Assembly (NCBI GenBank): GCA_009692005.1
Contig: SHZZ01000041.1
Span: forward strand, 1-33,143
Length of the DNA: 33,143 nt
Direction: 5' to 3'
DNA from: Gemmataceae bacterium
GTDB lineage: Bacteria > Planctomycetota > Planctomycetia > Gemmatales > Gemmataceae
The translations under genes were made by a program, and so were the position numbers. Every line of letters begins with the position of its first letter. Positions within the stretch are counted from its first letter, which is position 1. The notes below the pieces were generated by a model. It saw only the letters and a list, made by a program, of their open reading frames with translations. It was not told the DNA's origin and made no database searches. Positions 1 to 10,242 of the stretch are shown one piece after another.

Positions 1-1
1 A

Positions 2-74
<73 letters not shown>

Positions 75-196
75 GGTGAGCGAACTATTTTTCTATCACC
101 CTCAGGGCACCTGGCAAGGGCGCAACCCTTCCAGATAACCTTCCCGGCTTTCCTCTTTTATCGGTTCCAAGACCCAAGGCTCTTTAAGCTAACCAC

Positions 197-2002
197 TCAG
201 TCAGCCCCGCCCGTGGTCCTCCCCAGCGCCACATCGAATTCGCTCAGCAAAGGCACCAGCATGGCCGCCAGGGTAAAGCCAAATGCCCCGCCCAGCACCA
301 GGAAGGATAACAACGGATCAGCCGTTTCTTGCGATCCGGGCTTGGCCACCAGCACATTGGCAATGCCATAAAACACGCTCAAGGGGCAAAGCCAGCTTGC
401 CAGGGTGAGGGCTGGCGACGGCCTTTCGCCATTCAACACCCACCACAAGCCGCCAATTCCCGCAGCCAGGAAGAAAACAAAACTCGCCCATTGATATTCA
501 AACCGGCCATTGATAAGGATCAAAGAAATCGTGATCAAGGTTCCCGCAGTGAGAAAGAAAATGGTGCCCAAGGTGTTGATAACCGCCAGGCGGGAATTTT
601 GATTTCTCAGCGCCACATGCACTCCCAGCACCATGGCAAAACCTTGCAACAACAGGAGCCCGGCGGCCACGCAAAGGAAAGAAGTCAGATTCATGGAGGC
701 GGAGAGTTGAAGCTGATTGGCCGGCGGCGTGGCCAGGGCCCCAAACCAGGCGTAGACCCCGGCAAGCAACAGCGGAGGAATCAAGTATTCCTTGGTGTTC
801 CACACAATTCCGCCCAATTTGCCGAAGATGAATTCCTGCGGCGACAAGTCAGTCACCAGAAGAAGGTCCAAGGCTCCGGTGTCTCTTTCGGAAGTGATGG
901 AAGTGGCGGCCTGGGCCGCAACTAAAAGTAGACTGAGCACGCTAACCGGAAGCAGTCCGTAAGCGGCGAAAAAAGGGACGCGCTCTTCCAGGTTGAACAA
1001 TGGCTTTAGGGCGGCAAAACAAATCAGCGCTAACACCACAGCGTAGGCCAGTTTGATAAGCAAGGGTTTGCGGCCGTAAGCGCGAGTGAAAATTTCCCGC
1101 CAGAGGATAGGGTTTCCTCGGACATTTCTGGCCTGGCCCGGAGCGGCGTGAGCGACAGCGCGATCGAGTTCCACCACGGTCGATTCCTGCGGCGTTTCCC
1201 GTTGCATGATCGGTTCCCCGCTCGGGTTCCATACACGCAGCTTGAACATGCCCCAGCCGTTTAACCCGCCCGCGATCAGCACCATGATCAGGCCAAAGAC
1301 ATAGGCAGGAGCCATTCCCGCCGCGGTGGAAGCCAGAGGGTCAAGGACGGAATCGAGGGCCAAAAACGGGTCGAGCCGCTCCTGGCAGAATCTCGCCGTG
1401 GCGGGGTCCAGTCCCGGAATAAAACCGATGGCCCTGACCAGGGTCAGGTGCAAGACTAAAACCAGAACCGTGAGCGCCAGTGATTGAAAAGTTTTTTCCC
1501 GCCACAAGGCGATGAGCCCGCCAAGCGACCCGGCCACCAGGGCGGTGGCGGTCAACACCACCAGGGCCTGAATGACCTGGAATGGCGCCACGCCTCCGAG
1601 CAATAGGAGTGAGGCCAACACGGGCGCGGCGCCGGCCAGAAGGAAAACAATGGGCAGGAGACTGCCGAGCATTTTCCCCACCACGATTTCACGGTCGCGC
1701 AGATCGGTGATCAGCAGCAGGATGAAGGTTCTGCGGTCTTTTTCCAATGAGACGGCGCTGGCGGCTGAAAGGGCCGAGAAAAACAGGAGGAAGGTCAATT
1801 GCACAACACAAAGGATCTGGAAGAGGAGAGGCCCCAGGCGCGCAGTTTCTCCCAGCGTTGCTTGCCGTTGCCACATACCCGTAGAAAGCCAAGTGGTAAC
1901 GGCGATCACCCAGAGAACCCCCAGGTAGGCCGCTCGCGTCGGGAAGTGCCTCGGCCGCCGGGGCAGAATCATCCACTCACGATTGAATATTGGTCCCAGC
2001 AC
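197..2002 (-). CDS. ABC-2 type transporter permease, internally duplicated
   Basis: This 601-residue integral membrane protein has about 12 hydrophobic segments and looks like two ABC-2 permease units in one chain. The repeat is visible at residues 87-115 and 371-399: both begin with an acidic/Arg patch (EKDRRTF, SERDTGA), continue with LLITDL or LLVTDL, and end with GKMLGSL or GKLGGI. A second short repeat is NREW at residue 7 and LWREIF at residue 300. The start is GTG at 2002, with GGAGG nine bases upstream. It follows pgi by 35 bases on the same strand and could be co-transcribed. No ABC ATPase gene adjoins it, so its partner must be encoded elsewhere, and the substrate cannot be told from sequence. 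Proteins of this kind usually work in the inner membrane as the membrane half of an exporter or of a gliding-type/Nos-type ABC system; that comparison is inference. Confidence 0.85.
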   Translation of the reverse strand: MLGPIFNREWMILPRRPRHFPTRAAYLGVLWVIAVTTWLSTGMWQRQATLGETARLGPLLFQILCVVQLTFLLFFSALSAASAVSLEKDRRTFILLLITDLRDREIVVGKMLGSLLPIVFLLAGAAPVLASLLLLGGVAPFQVIQALVVLTATALVAGSLGGLIALWREKTFQSLALTVLVLVLHLTLVRAIGFIPGLDPATARFCQERLDPFLALDSVLDPLASTAAGMAPAYVFGLIMVLIAGGLNGWGMFKLRVWNPSGEPIMQRETPQESTVVELDRAVAHAAPGQARNVRGNPILWREIFTRAYGRKPLLIKLAYAVVLALICFAALKPLFNLEERVPFFAAYGLLPVSVLSLLLVAAQAATSITSERDTGALDLLLVTDLSPQEFIFGKLGGIVWNTKEYLIPPLLLAGVYAWFGALATPPANQLQLSASMNLTSFLCVAAGLLLLQGFAMVLGVHVALRNQNSRLAVINTLGTIFFLTAGTLITISLILINGRFEYQWASFVFFLAAGIGGLWWVLNGERPSPALTLASWLCPLSVFYGIANVLVAKPGSQETADPLLSFLVLGGAFGFTLAAMLVPLLSEFDVALGRTTGGAD

Positions 2003-2037
2003 GAATCTTTTCCTCCGCCCTCTTGGCGAGCGCTTGC

Positions 2038-4000
<1,963 letters not shown>

Positions 4001-5167
4001 ATGAAGGAATGGGTCTTTATAAGCTGGTTGGTTTTGTCCCAGGGGGCAGTCCCCTCCGGCGCTGGAACCCCCTATTCAGCCCGCATTACGATTGCAGATG
4101 CCGAGACCCGTTCCGGCCCAAGCTTCGACGCCAAACTTTACCTGACCAACCGCCTTCGAACCGGGGACACCGTGGTGGTTGAGCAAGAGCGCCCGGATGG
4201 CTGGTTGGCCATTCGCCCGCCGGAAGGGTCTTTCTCTTGGGTCAACGCGAAAAACTTGCAAAGGATTTCGCCGAACCAACCCAACTACTTGGTGCAAGTC
4301 GGGGAGGGAGCCCAGGCCCCGGTTTTCATGGGCAGTTCCCTGGTGAATTCCAAACCGACCGCGGAAAGCGTGAAGTTGAGCCGGGGCACGCAGGTGCGAG
4401 CCATCGGTTCCCCGCAAGTCGATGGCAAAGATTCTTGGATTCCCATCGTGCCCCCGGTTGGGGAGGTTCGCTACATTCGCTGCGAAACGATTGGAAAGCA
4501 AGCCGTTGCCATTAATGTGGCGGGAACTCCGCCCGCGACTGTACCCGGCCCGTTGGCCACCGCGGCAGGGTCAACCGCTGTTACACCGACCCAAGGGGAT
4601 TGCGACCCTCTAACCCGTTGGAACCAGGCGGTTCAAATGGAACAATCTGGGAATCTCCAGGAGGCGGTTCGCCTCTATTCCAAAGTCGGCCAGGATTTTT
4701 CTTACAGGCAGCCGGCCATGGCTACGCAAGCTTATTCTCGCGCTACATGGATGCAGGAATGCCAAAGGCAAGGCGTGAAAAACACCTGGCAGGTTTGCCC
4801 GCCAGCTCAACCGCGGATTGTCAGCCCAGCCACGCCGGTTTCAATTAATCCTGCCAGCCCTGTGCCAGTGCAGTTGGCAACTCAGGCCAATCCCGTGCCC
4901 GTCCCGGCTTCGGTTGGCAACGGTCAGCCCTGCCTACCCGGTGGAGCTAGACCATCGATCCTGAGAAGGTCCGGCAGGTCGATTGACCGGAACCCAGCTT
5001 ATTACCTGGAATCTCCCCAAGGGAAGCCGCTGATTTATGTCATGCCGGCGCCAGGGCAAAGCCTTGAATATTTTGTGAACCAGCGAGTGGAAGTGAATGG
5101 CCCAACTGCTTACCGTGGGGACCTGCGGGCCTATGTTTTAACTGCCTGGCAGATTCAACCGCGTTAA
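4001..5167 (+). CDS. exported SH3-like domain protein
   Basis: The protein has 388 residues. Residues 1-22 form a hydrophobic leader that looks like a signal peptide ending near GAGTPYS. Residues 27-88 form a bacterial SH3-like module: the pattern of ETRSGPS, a TGDTV turn, a GWLAIRPP strand and a SWVNAKNL end is typical. Residues 94-165 form a second, looser copy ending in VRYIRCE. A Pro/Val/Ala-rich linker at about 170-310 is interrupted by a short helical stretch (residues 203-250) resembling one TPR-like hairpin. The last 75 residues form a compact beta-rich domain ending in LTAWQIQ, probably a third SH3/OB-like fold. Such proteins are usually periplasmic or cell-envelope binding proteins. 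No enzyme motif is visible. It stands alone, divergent from pgi and convergent with the glycosyltransferase gene, one base after its own stop. Confidence 0.75.
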   Translation: MKEWVFISWLVLSQGAVPSGAGTPYSARITIADAETRSGPSFDAKLYLTNRLRTGDTVVVEQERPDGWLAIRPPEGSFSWVNAKNLQRISPNQPNYLVQVGEGAQAPVFMGSSLVNSKPTAESVKLSRGTQVRAIGSPQVDGKDSWIPIVPPVGEVRYIRCETIGKQAVAINVAGTPPATVPGPLATAAGSTAVTPTQGDCDPLTRWNQAVQMEQSGNLQEAVRLYSKVGQDFSYRQPAMATQAYSRATWMQECQRQGVKNTWQVCPPAQPRIVSPATPVSINPASPVPVQLATQANPVPVPASVGNGQPCLPGGARPSILRRSGRSIDRNPAYYLESPQGKPLIYVMPAPGQSLEYFVNQRVEVNGPTAYRGDLRAYVLTAWQIQPR

Positions 5168-5168
5168 A

Positions 5169-6380
5169 TCACCCCGCCAGCCTTTGATGGGAATAACCCA
5201 GGGATTTGTCCTGGTTTTGTCCCAAGGCAATTTGAAACGCACTAAAAGTTTTTTTGGCGCAAGCTACCCAAGTGAATCGCGCCGCGTTTTCCCGCACACC
5301 TTTTACTAATTGCGCGCGCCAGTCGTCATCCAGCGCCATGCGGTTCATGGCCTCGGTCCAGCCAGCTTGATCATCCAAATCGACAAGGCATGCCTTGCCT
5401 CCGGCAATTTCAATGTTCACGCCAATGCGCGAGGCGATCACCGGCCCGCCGCAGGCCATCATTTCCACAGTGGGGAAGCCAAACCCTTCGTAATGAGTGG
5501 GGAATAGGAGGGCGCGGGCGCCATTGTAAACGGCAGGAATTTTGTCATCTGGAATGTAGCCGGAAAGAACAACACCCTGATGCCGGGCTGTCTTTTCGAA
5601 AAACCGCGACTCTTCCTGGGCGTTCCAGCCCCAGCCGCCGACCAGTAAGAGCGGGTACTGATCGCGGATTTTCGCCGGCAACTGGCAATAGGCTTTCATC
5701 AAGAATAGGAGGTTTTTTCTAGGTTCCACGGTGCCGATATGCAGGAAATATCTTGGTGGTAGCTTCATTTCCCGCAAGAGGGCGCGGGTCACTGGCATGG
5801 GCAATGGTTTCAACCCTTGGCGAATGCCGTTGTAGGTGACCGTGATTTTCTCGCTGGGAATGCCCAGGACTTCCACCATTTCCTTTTTCACGGATTCCGA
5901 ACCCGTGAGGAAGTGTTTGCAGGTCTTCACGGCACGGGTGAAACGCTTTTCGAATTCTCTTACCCGGTCGGCGGGATGCCAGGAGGGGTTCTTGAATACC
6001 CCCAAATCGTGAATGGTAGCCACCGTTGGCAAACCGGTTTCAAGGGGAAGGAAGTTGGGTTCAAAATACAGGTCGTGCCCCTTGTCAGAGGCGCGGCGAG
6101 AAAAAGCAAAGGAGTACGCCTGGCGAAGGCTTTGCCGGGCCAGAGATTTTCCCCAAGAGAAGACTTTACGCACCAGAGTTGAACTCCCATCGGAGGCGCT
6201 TTTTTGGCGATTTGAATTCCACAGGAAGGCCAGTCGGTTGAAGGTTTTTTGCCAATCGGCTGGGGGAAAGAGGTCGAGTTCAAGGCCCATTAGTTCAAGA
6301 TTGCGGCAAACTTCGGCGGTGTAATGGCCGATGCCGCTCCGCTGCTTTAAGGCGGGAAGATAGTTGACCAGGATTCTCAT
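5169..6380 (-). CDS. glycosyltransferase family 4 (GT-B fold)
   Basis: This 403-residue cytosolic or membrane-associated sugar transferase probably uses a nucleotide-sugar donor to extend a cell-surface polysaccharide or glycolipid. The N-terminal half opens with MRILVNYLP and the acceptor-side glycine pair SGIGHY. The C-terminal donor domain starts near PRYFLHIGTVEPRKN and contains the retaining-GT4 signature EGFGFPTVEMMACG followed by GGPVIAS. I chose the ATG at 6380. A TTG start at 6398 would add six residues (MGLCQN) but has no better ribosome site. The exact donor and acceptor cannot be inferred. Its neighbours are not polysaccharide genes; a second GT4 gene lies at 24375. Confidence 0.88.
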   Translation of the reverse strand: MRILVNYLPALKQRSGIGHYTAEVCRNLELMGLELDLFPPADWQKTFNRLAFLWNSNRQKSASDGSSTLVRKVFSWGKSLARQSLRQAYSFAFSRRASDKGHDLYFEPNFLPLETGLPTVATIHDLGVFKNPSWHPADRVREFEKRFTRAVKTCKHFLTGSESVKKEMVEVLGIPSEKITVTYNGIRQGLKPLPMPVTRALLREMKLPPRYFLHIGTVEPRKNLLFLMKAYCQLPAKIRDQYPLLLVGGWGWNAQEESRFFEKTARHQGVVLSGYIPDDKIPAVYNGARALLFPTHYEGFGFPTVEMMACGGPVIASRIGVNIEIAGGKACLVDLDDQAGWTEAMNRMALDDDWRAQLVKGVRENAARFTWVACAKKTFSAFQIALGQNQDKSLGYSHQRLAG

Positions 6381-6531
6381 ATTTTGGCATAACCCCAACT
6401 GTTATTTCCATTTGGCTTTTACCCCGCCAGCCGCGTTTCAGGCAAGTTCAATTCCCCTTTCCCTCATAAGGGTAACCAATGTATAAGATGAATATGCTTG
6501 GCATTTTTTTCTCTTATTAAGGATTTTTCTC

Positions 6532-7482
6532 ATGCACACGGTTTTTCCACTGGAAAAGAAAAGGAAACCTGACGGGTTTACCTTGATCGAACTTCTTGTT
6601 GTTATCGCCATCATTGCCATTTTGATCGGCCTGCTACTGCCCGCAGTGCAGAAAGTGCGCGAGGCCGCCAGCCGAATGAGTTGCGCCAACCATCTCAAGC
6701 AACTCAGCCTCGCTGTCATGAATTATGAATCCACTTACCAATGCTTCCCCAACAGCAGGCGCGATGCCGACTATACCTGGTTTTGCCAAATTCTTGATTT
6801 TGTTGAACAGGGGGCTTTTCGCACCACCTGGAATTTCAACACTGATTTCTACGGACAAACTCAGCAAGTCCGCACACAAACCGTGAAAATCTTTTTCTGC
6901 CCTTCCCGCAGGGCGGCCGCAACTCAGGACATGAACAATGGCGACCAGCGTGATGGCTCGGCAGGCAACAGCACACGCTTCCCAGGCGCTCTGGCAGACT
7001 ATGCTTGCAACCTGGGCAACACCGGCGGGGATTACTGGTGGGATGGGCCCACGCAAAATCAAACCACTATCAATGTCGCCACCAATGGCGTCTTTTGCCT
7101 GGCCAATAACTGGAGTACTGGCGGCTCGGGATACCGCAAAGGCTTCCGCCTGGCTGATATTTCAGATGGCCAGAGCAACACCTTCATGATTGGCGAGAAA
7201 CATGTTCCCGTCGGGAGGGAAGGCGATTTTAACTACCGCGACGGCGCCGCCTACAATGGCGATAAGGGGTCCTCGATGTTCGGCGCTTCCGCCACCAACC
7301 TTCCCGCCCGCGGACCCACCGACACCCGCACCGGTTGCTTCGGCAGTTCCCACTCCGGGGTTGTTCAGTTTGCCCTGTGTGATGGGTCTGTTCGTGCCAT
7401 CAACAATTCCATCCAAGGGGCGGCTTATGGCTACCTGGCCAATCGCTTGGATGGAAATGTAATCGACGGCAGTTCTTACTAA
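6532..7482 (+). CDS. DUF1559 family protein with prepilin N-terminal cleavage/methylation motif
   Basis: A 316-residue member of the large planctomycete family of pseudopilin-like proteins. A short basic leader (KKRKPDG) is followed by the type II/IV prepilin signature GFTLIELLVVIAIIAILIG, with cleavage expected after Gly and Glu5 of the mature protein present. The conserved continuation LLPAVQKVREAASRM then leads into the DUF1559 body. The typical C-terminal element is present as FALCDGSVRAIN near residue 283. The ATG at 6532 is preceded by AAGGA at good spacing. The protein is probably exported and inserted by a type II secretion-like system. The function of DUF1559 proteins is not established; planctomycete genomes carry many copies. 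It is monocistronic, with its own terminator. Confidence 0.95.
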   Translation: MHTVFPLEKKRKPDGFTLIELLVVIAIIAILIGLLLPAVQKVREAASRMSCANHLKQLSLAVMNYESTYQCFPNSRRDADYTWFCQILDFVEQGAFRTTWNFNTDFYGQTQQVRTQTVKIFFCPSRRAAATQDMNNGDQRDGSAGNSTRFPGALADYACNLGNTGGDYWWDGPTQNQTTINVATNGVFCLANNWSTGGSGYRKGFRLADISDGQSNTFMIGEKHVPVGREGDFNYRDGAAYNGDKGSSMFGASATNLPARGPTDTRTGCFGSSHSGVVQFALCDGSVRAINNSIQGAAYGYLANRLDGNVIDGSSY

Positions 7483-7504
7483 AGTCAGGTGTTCATTCTC
7501 AAGG

Positions 7505-7533
7505 CCCCGGGCATCCCCCGGGGTTTTTCTTTT
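7505..7533 (+). terminator. rho-independent terminator after the DUF1559 gene
   Basis: A perfect GC-rich stem (CCCCGGG at 7505-7511, CCCGGGG at 7517-7523) closes a five-base loop and is followed directly by a run of T residues interrupted by one C. It lies 22 bases after the stop codon of the DUF1559 gene. Confidence 0.9.
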
Positions 7534-7602
7534 ACCTGGCCAATCCGGGATTGTGCCCTTTTTGCCCAAGGGGGAGAATAAACTAGTCAGGATTGCACAA
7601 TT

Positions 7603-8373
7603 ATGATTTCCAAAAAAGAAATTGTTGGCGATTGGCTGCCGCGCTATACCGGTCGGCCGTTGGAGCAGTTCGGCAAATACATCCTTTTGACCAACTTCCA
7701 CAACTATGTGGAGATGTTCGCGCAAAAGTTCGGGGTGGAAGTTTTGGGCAAGGATCGGCCCATGCAATCCGCCACCGCTAACAACATCACGATTTTGAAT
7801 TTTGGCATGGGCAGCGCCATGGCCGCCACCATCATGGACTTGCTTTCGGCCATTCCGCCCAAGGCAGTATTGTTTCTAGGGAAGTGCGGTGGATTCAAGA
7901 AAACCAAGGTGGGCGACTTTCTCCTGCCCATCGCCGCCATTCGCGGTGAGGGAACCAGTAATGATTACTTGCCGGCGGAAATTCCCGCACTCCCTTCCTT
8001 CCGTTTGCAAAAAGCTGTGTCGGCCACCATCGTCAGGCATAATCTCGATTACTGGACTGGCACCGTTTACACCACCAACCGCAGGGTTTGGGAACACGAT
8101 GAAAAATTCAAGGAGTACCTGAGGGAAACCCGCGTCTGGGGCATCGACATGGAAACCGCCACGATTTTCGTGGTCGGCTTCGTCAACCATATTCCCAAGG
8201 GCGCGTTGCTAATGGTATCCGACAACCCCATGACCCCCGAAGGGGTGAAGACCACTTCTTCCGATAAAATGGTTACGGAAATGTTCACGCGAACGCACCT
8301 GGAAATAGGCATTCATTCGCTGGAGGAACTACGCGATTCCGGTGAATCGGTAAAACATTTGCGATTTGAGTAA
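7603..8373 (+). CDS. amn: AMP nucleosidase, short form (PNP/UDP phosphorylase superfamily)
   Basis: Predicted to hydrolyse AMP to adenine and ribose 5-phosphate in purine salvage. At 256 residues it contains only the phosphorylase-like catalytic domain. It lacks the N-terminal regulatory domain of the roughly 480-residue enterobacterial Amn, as do the short forms of Bacteroidetes and Planctomycetes. Visible family motifs are FGMGSAMAA near residue 69, the phosphate/ribose-site stretch FLGKCGGF near 97, the ribose-binding GIDMETATIF near 180, and MVSDNPMTPEGV near 206 with the expected acid/base Asp. The ATG at 7603 has a weak AGGA ten bases upstream. It stands alone after a terminator. Family membership is firm; the exact substrate (AMP versus a related nucleoside or nucleotide) rests on similarity to the short AMP nucleosidase group. 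Confidence 0.85.
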   Translation: MISKKEIVGDWLPRYTGRPLEQFGKYILLTNFHNYVEMFAQKFGVEVLGKDRPMQSATANNITILNFGMGSAMAATIMDLLSAIPPKAVLFLGKCGGFKKTKVGDFLLPIAAIRGEGTSNDYLPAEIPALPSFRLQKAVSATIVRHNLDYWTGTVYTTNRRVWEHDEKFKEYLRETRVWGIDMETATIFVVGFVNHIPKGALLMVSDNPMTPEGVKTTSSDKMVTEMFTRTHLEIGIHSLEELRDSGESVKHLRFE

Positions 8374-8459
8374 TACCAATAAGCGCAGGGGGATGGCGCC
8401 GCGCAAATCAAAAGCCCGTCTAGAACGGTTTCCAACTCAAAATGGGCCAGTGAGTAAAA

Positions 8460-8864
8460 CTAAAGGCCTTTTCCTTTATCCTGCTTATCCTCGAACCCCG
8501 GTCGATCGGGAATTCCTTTTTTGTCCTTGCCCTTACCTTTCTCCTTTTCGCCTTCCTTGCCATCTGGCGGGCCCTTGCCTTTGAATTCCTGCACTTTTTT
8601 AATTTGATCCTTGTTGAGAATTTTCATCAGCCGGGTTTTGACTTCCTTTTCCAAAACCTGGATTTGTTGCATCTGCTTATCGGTTAGGTCCAGAATTTCC
8701 ATCAATGGTGGGGGAATCACTTTCCCGAGTTCAAACCGCGGGCCCATGCCTTTCTTGTCAAAGCCTTTGTCTTTTTTGTCTTTGTCATCTGGCCCTTGGG
8801 ACCAGGCAAAACCCAAAACCCCCGCGACAAGCAAGGACACCACGCCAACCAGAATTCGCCTCAT
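8460..8864 (-). CDS. small exported Lys/Gly-rich protein with Spy-like LTxxQ helix
   Basis: A 134-residue protein. Residues 1-23 are a good Sec signal peptide (basic start, hydrophobic core, cleavage near AWSQG). A central helical region at about 55-95 contains LDLTDKQMQQIQ and a paired helix ending in LNKDQIKKVQEF. This two-helix LTxxQ arrangement recalls the Spy/CpxP family of periplasmic chaperone-like or metal-stress proteins. It is flanked on both sides by low-complexity segments built from Lys, Gly, Asp and Glu. TAGGAG lies six bases upstream of the ATG. It appears monocistronic. A Spy-like role is inference from the motif only; similar small proteins are common and uncharacterised in planctomycetes. 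Confidence 0.75.
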   Translation of the reverse strand: MRRILVGVVSLLVAGVLGFAWSQGPDDKDKKDKGFDKKGMGPRFELGKVIPPPLMEILDLTDKQMQQIQVLEKEVKTRLMKILNKDQIKKVQEFKGKGPPDGKEGEKEKGKGKDKKGIPDRPGFEDKQDKGKGL

Positions 8865-8953
8865 GGACCACTCCTATAAAAGACATGTAGAGCTTTAGGA
8901 TGATAAGCAATAGAGTCTTTGTCTGCAAATAAAAAACGCGCCAGATCGGTGGT

Positions 8954-10222
8954 TTACACCAGGCCTTTCAAGGTCCCGGTGCCTGTGCCAAACTTGTCCA
9001 CCCCCAGCCCAAGGCGTTGTAGCATGCTGATATAGAGGTTGGATAAGGGCGGGGGTTTTTTTGGGTCGAAGGCCAGATGTGATCCGTGTTTGAAACCGCC
9101 ACCGGCCAGGATGACAGGCAAATTGGCGGTGGAATGGTTGCTGGCATTGCCCAGATTGCTGCTGAAAAACACAGCCGTTCGGTCGAGCAGTGTCTCGTCT
9201 TCCTCGCGGGTCTCTTTTAACTTGGCCAAAAAGCGCGCCAGGCTTTTCATTTTTTCCAACTCGACGGCGCGCAACTGCGCGATCTTGGTCGGGTCTTGCC
9301 CATGGTGCGAAAGATCGTGGTGACCCAGCGACACCTGGGGAATCGGGGGCACCAGGCTCGTGCCCAGCAGCAGCAGCGTAAACAGGCGCGTGGAATCGGT
9401 TTGCAGAGCCAGGTGAACCAGGTCCAACATCAGGTTCGCCTTTCCCACCATGTCGGCGGGGTTGCGATTTTCAACGGGGGGTTGGGCGTTCACTTTGGGT
9501 TTCGGCTTATTGGTCCATTCGCGGGAACGCGCCAGGCGCAATTCCAATTCCCTCACGCTGGTGAAGTACTCTTCCAGTTTTTCGCCATCGTCCCGTCCGA
9601 GGCTGGAGTGAATGCCCTTGGCTTGCGATTGAACCAAATCAAGAATGCTGCGCCCTTCCTCCAGCCTGCGAGTTTGCGCCGCCACATCATCGGGCTTTCC
9701 TTCGAGAAATAGCCTGGCGAAAACGGTGGAAGGAAAGGGATCCGAAGGAACAATAGCGCCGCTTTTGGTCCAGGAAAGGCTGAAGCCTTCGCAAGAAAGG
9801 GCCAGGGAAGGAAAGCGGGTTTCTCCGCCGATATGCTCGGCGGCCAACTGGTCGAGAGAAATGCTGTTGCGAAATCCCGCCCGGCGTTCAGGATGCGGGG
9901 CCGCAGTAAGGAAGCTAAAGATGGAATCGTGGCTCGAACCCACTTCCGGGTGGGACAACCCCGAGATGATCGTAAAATCCTGGCGGAAATCCTTGAGGAC
10001 ATCCAAGTAAGGGGTGGAAGGATAATCTTTTCCATCCTTGGTGGGAAACAGATTGGGCGCGTGCAAGCCGAGCGGCGCGCAGAGGCAAACCATTCTGCGC
10101 GGCTTGCTGGTTTTTTCCTTCGCCCCATGAGCATCAAAAAGGGGAAGCGCCAGGGAAACCCCCGCGGCGCGGAGGAACAGCCGCCGGTCGAGTTTGCTCC
10201 CCTTTTCCATAACACTTTTCAT
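8954..10222 (-). CDS. DUF1552 family exported protein
   Basis: This 422-residue protein begins with a Tat-like signal (DRRLFLRAAGVSLALPLF, residues 12-29), so export in folded form is likely. The body matches the planctomycete DUF1552 family in its MVCLCAPLGLHAPNLFP start, the TIISGLSHPEVGSSHDS segment and the FFSSNLGNASNHS stretch. The family resembles DUF1501 and alkaline-phosphatase-like folds in layout, but no enzymatic activity is known. The ATG at 10222 is preceded by GGAGG five bases upstream. It lies 20 bases downstream of the DUF1592 gene on the same strand, the standard pairing in planctomycetes, so the two are very probably co-transcribed and act together outside the cytoplasm. Confidence 0.92.
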   Translation of the reverse strand: MKSVMEKGSKLDRRLFLRAAGVSLALPLFDAHGAKEKTSKPRRMVCLCAPLGLHAPNLFPTKDGKDYPSTPYLDVLKDFRQDFTIISGLSHPEVGSSHDSIFSFLTAAPHPERRAGFRNSISLDQLAAEHIGGETRFPSLALSCEGFSLSWTKSGAIVPSDPFPSTVFARLFLEGKPDDVAAQTRRLEEGRSILDLVQSQAKGIHSSLGRDDGEKLEEYFTSVRELELRLARSREWTNKPKPKVNAQPPVENRNPADMVGKANLMLDLVHLALQTDSTRLFTLLLLGTSLVPPIPQVSLGHHDLSHHGQDPTKIAQLRAVELEKMKSLARFLAKLKETREEDETLLDRTAVFFSSNLGNASNHSTANLPVILAGGGFKHGSHLAFDPKKPPPLSNLYISMLQRLGLGVDKFGTGTGTLKGLV

Positions 10223-10242
10223 GCGCCCCTCCCAATCCGGGT

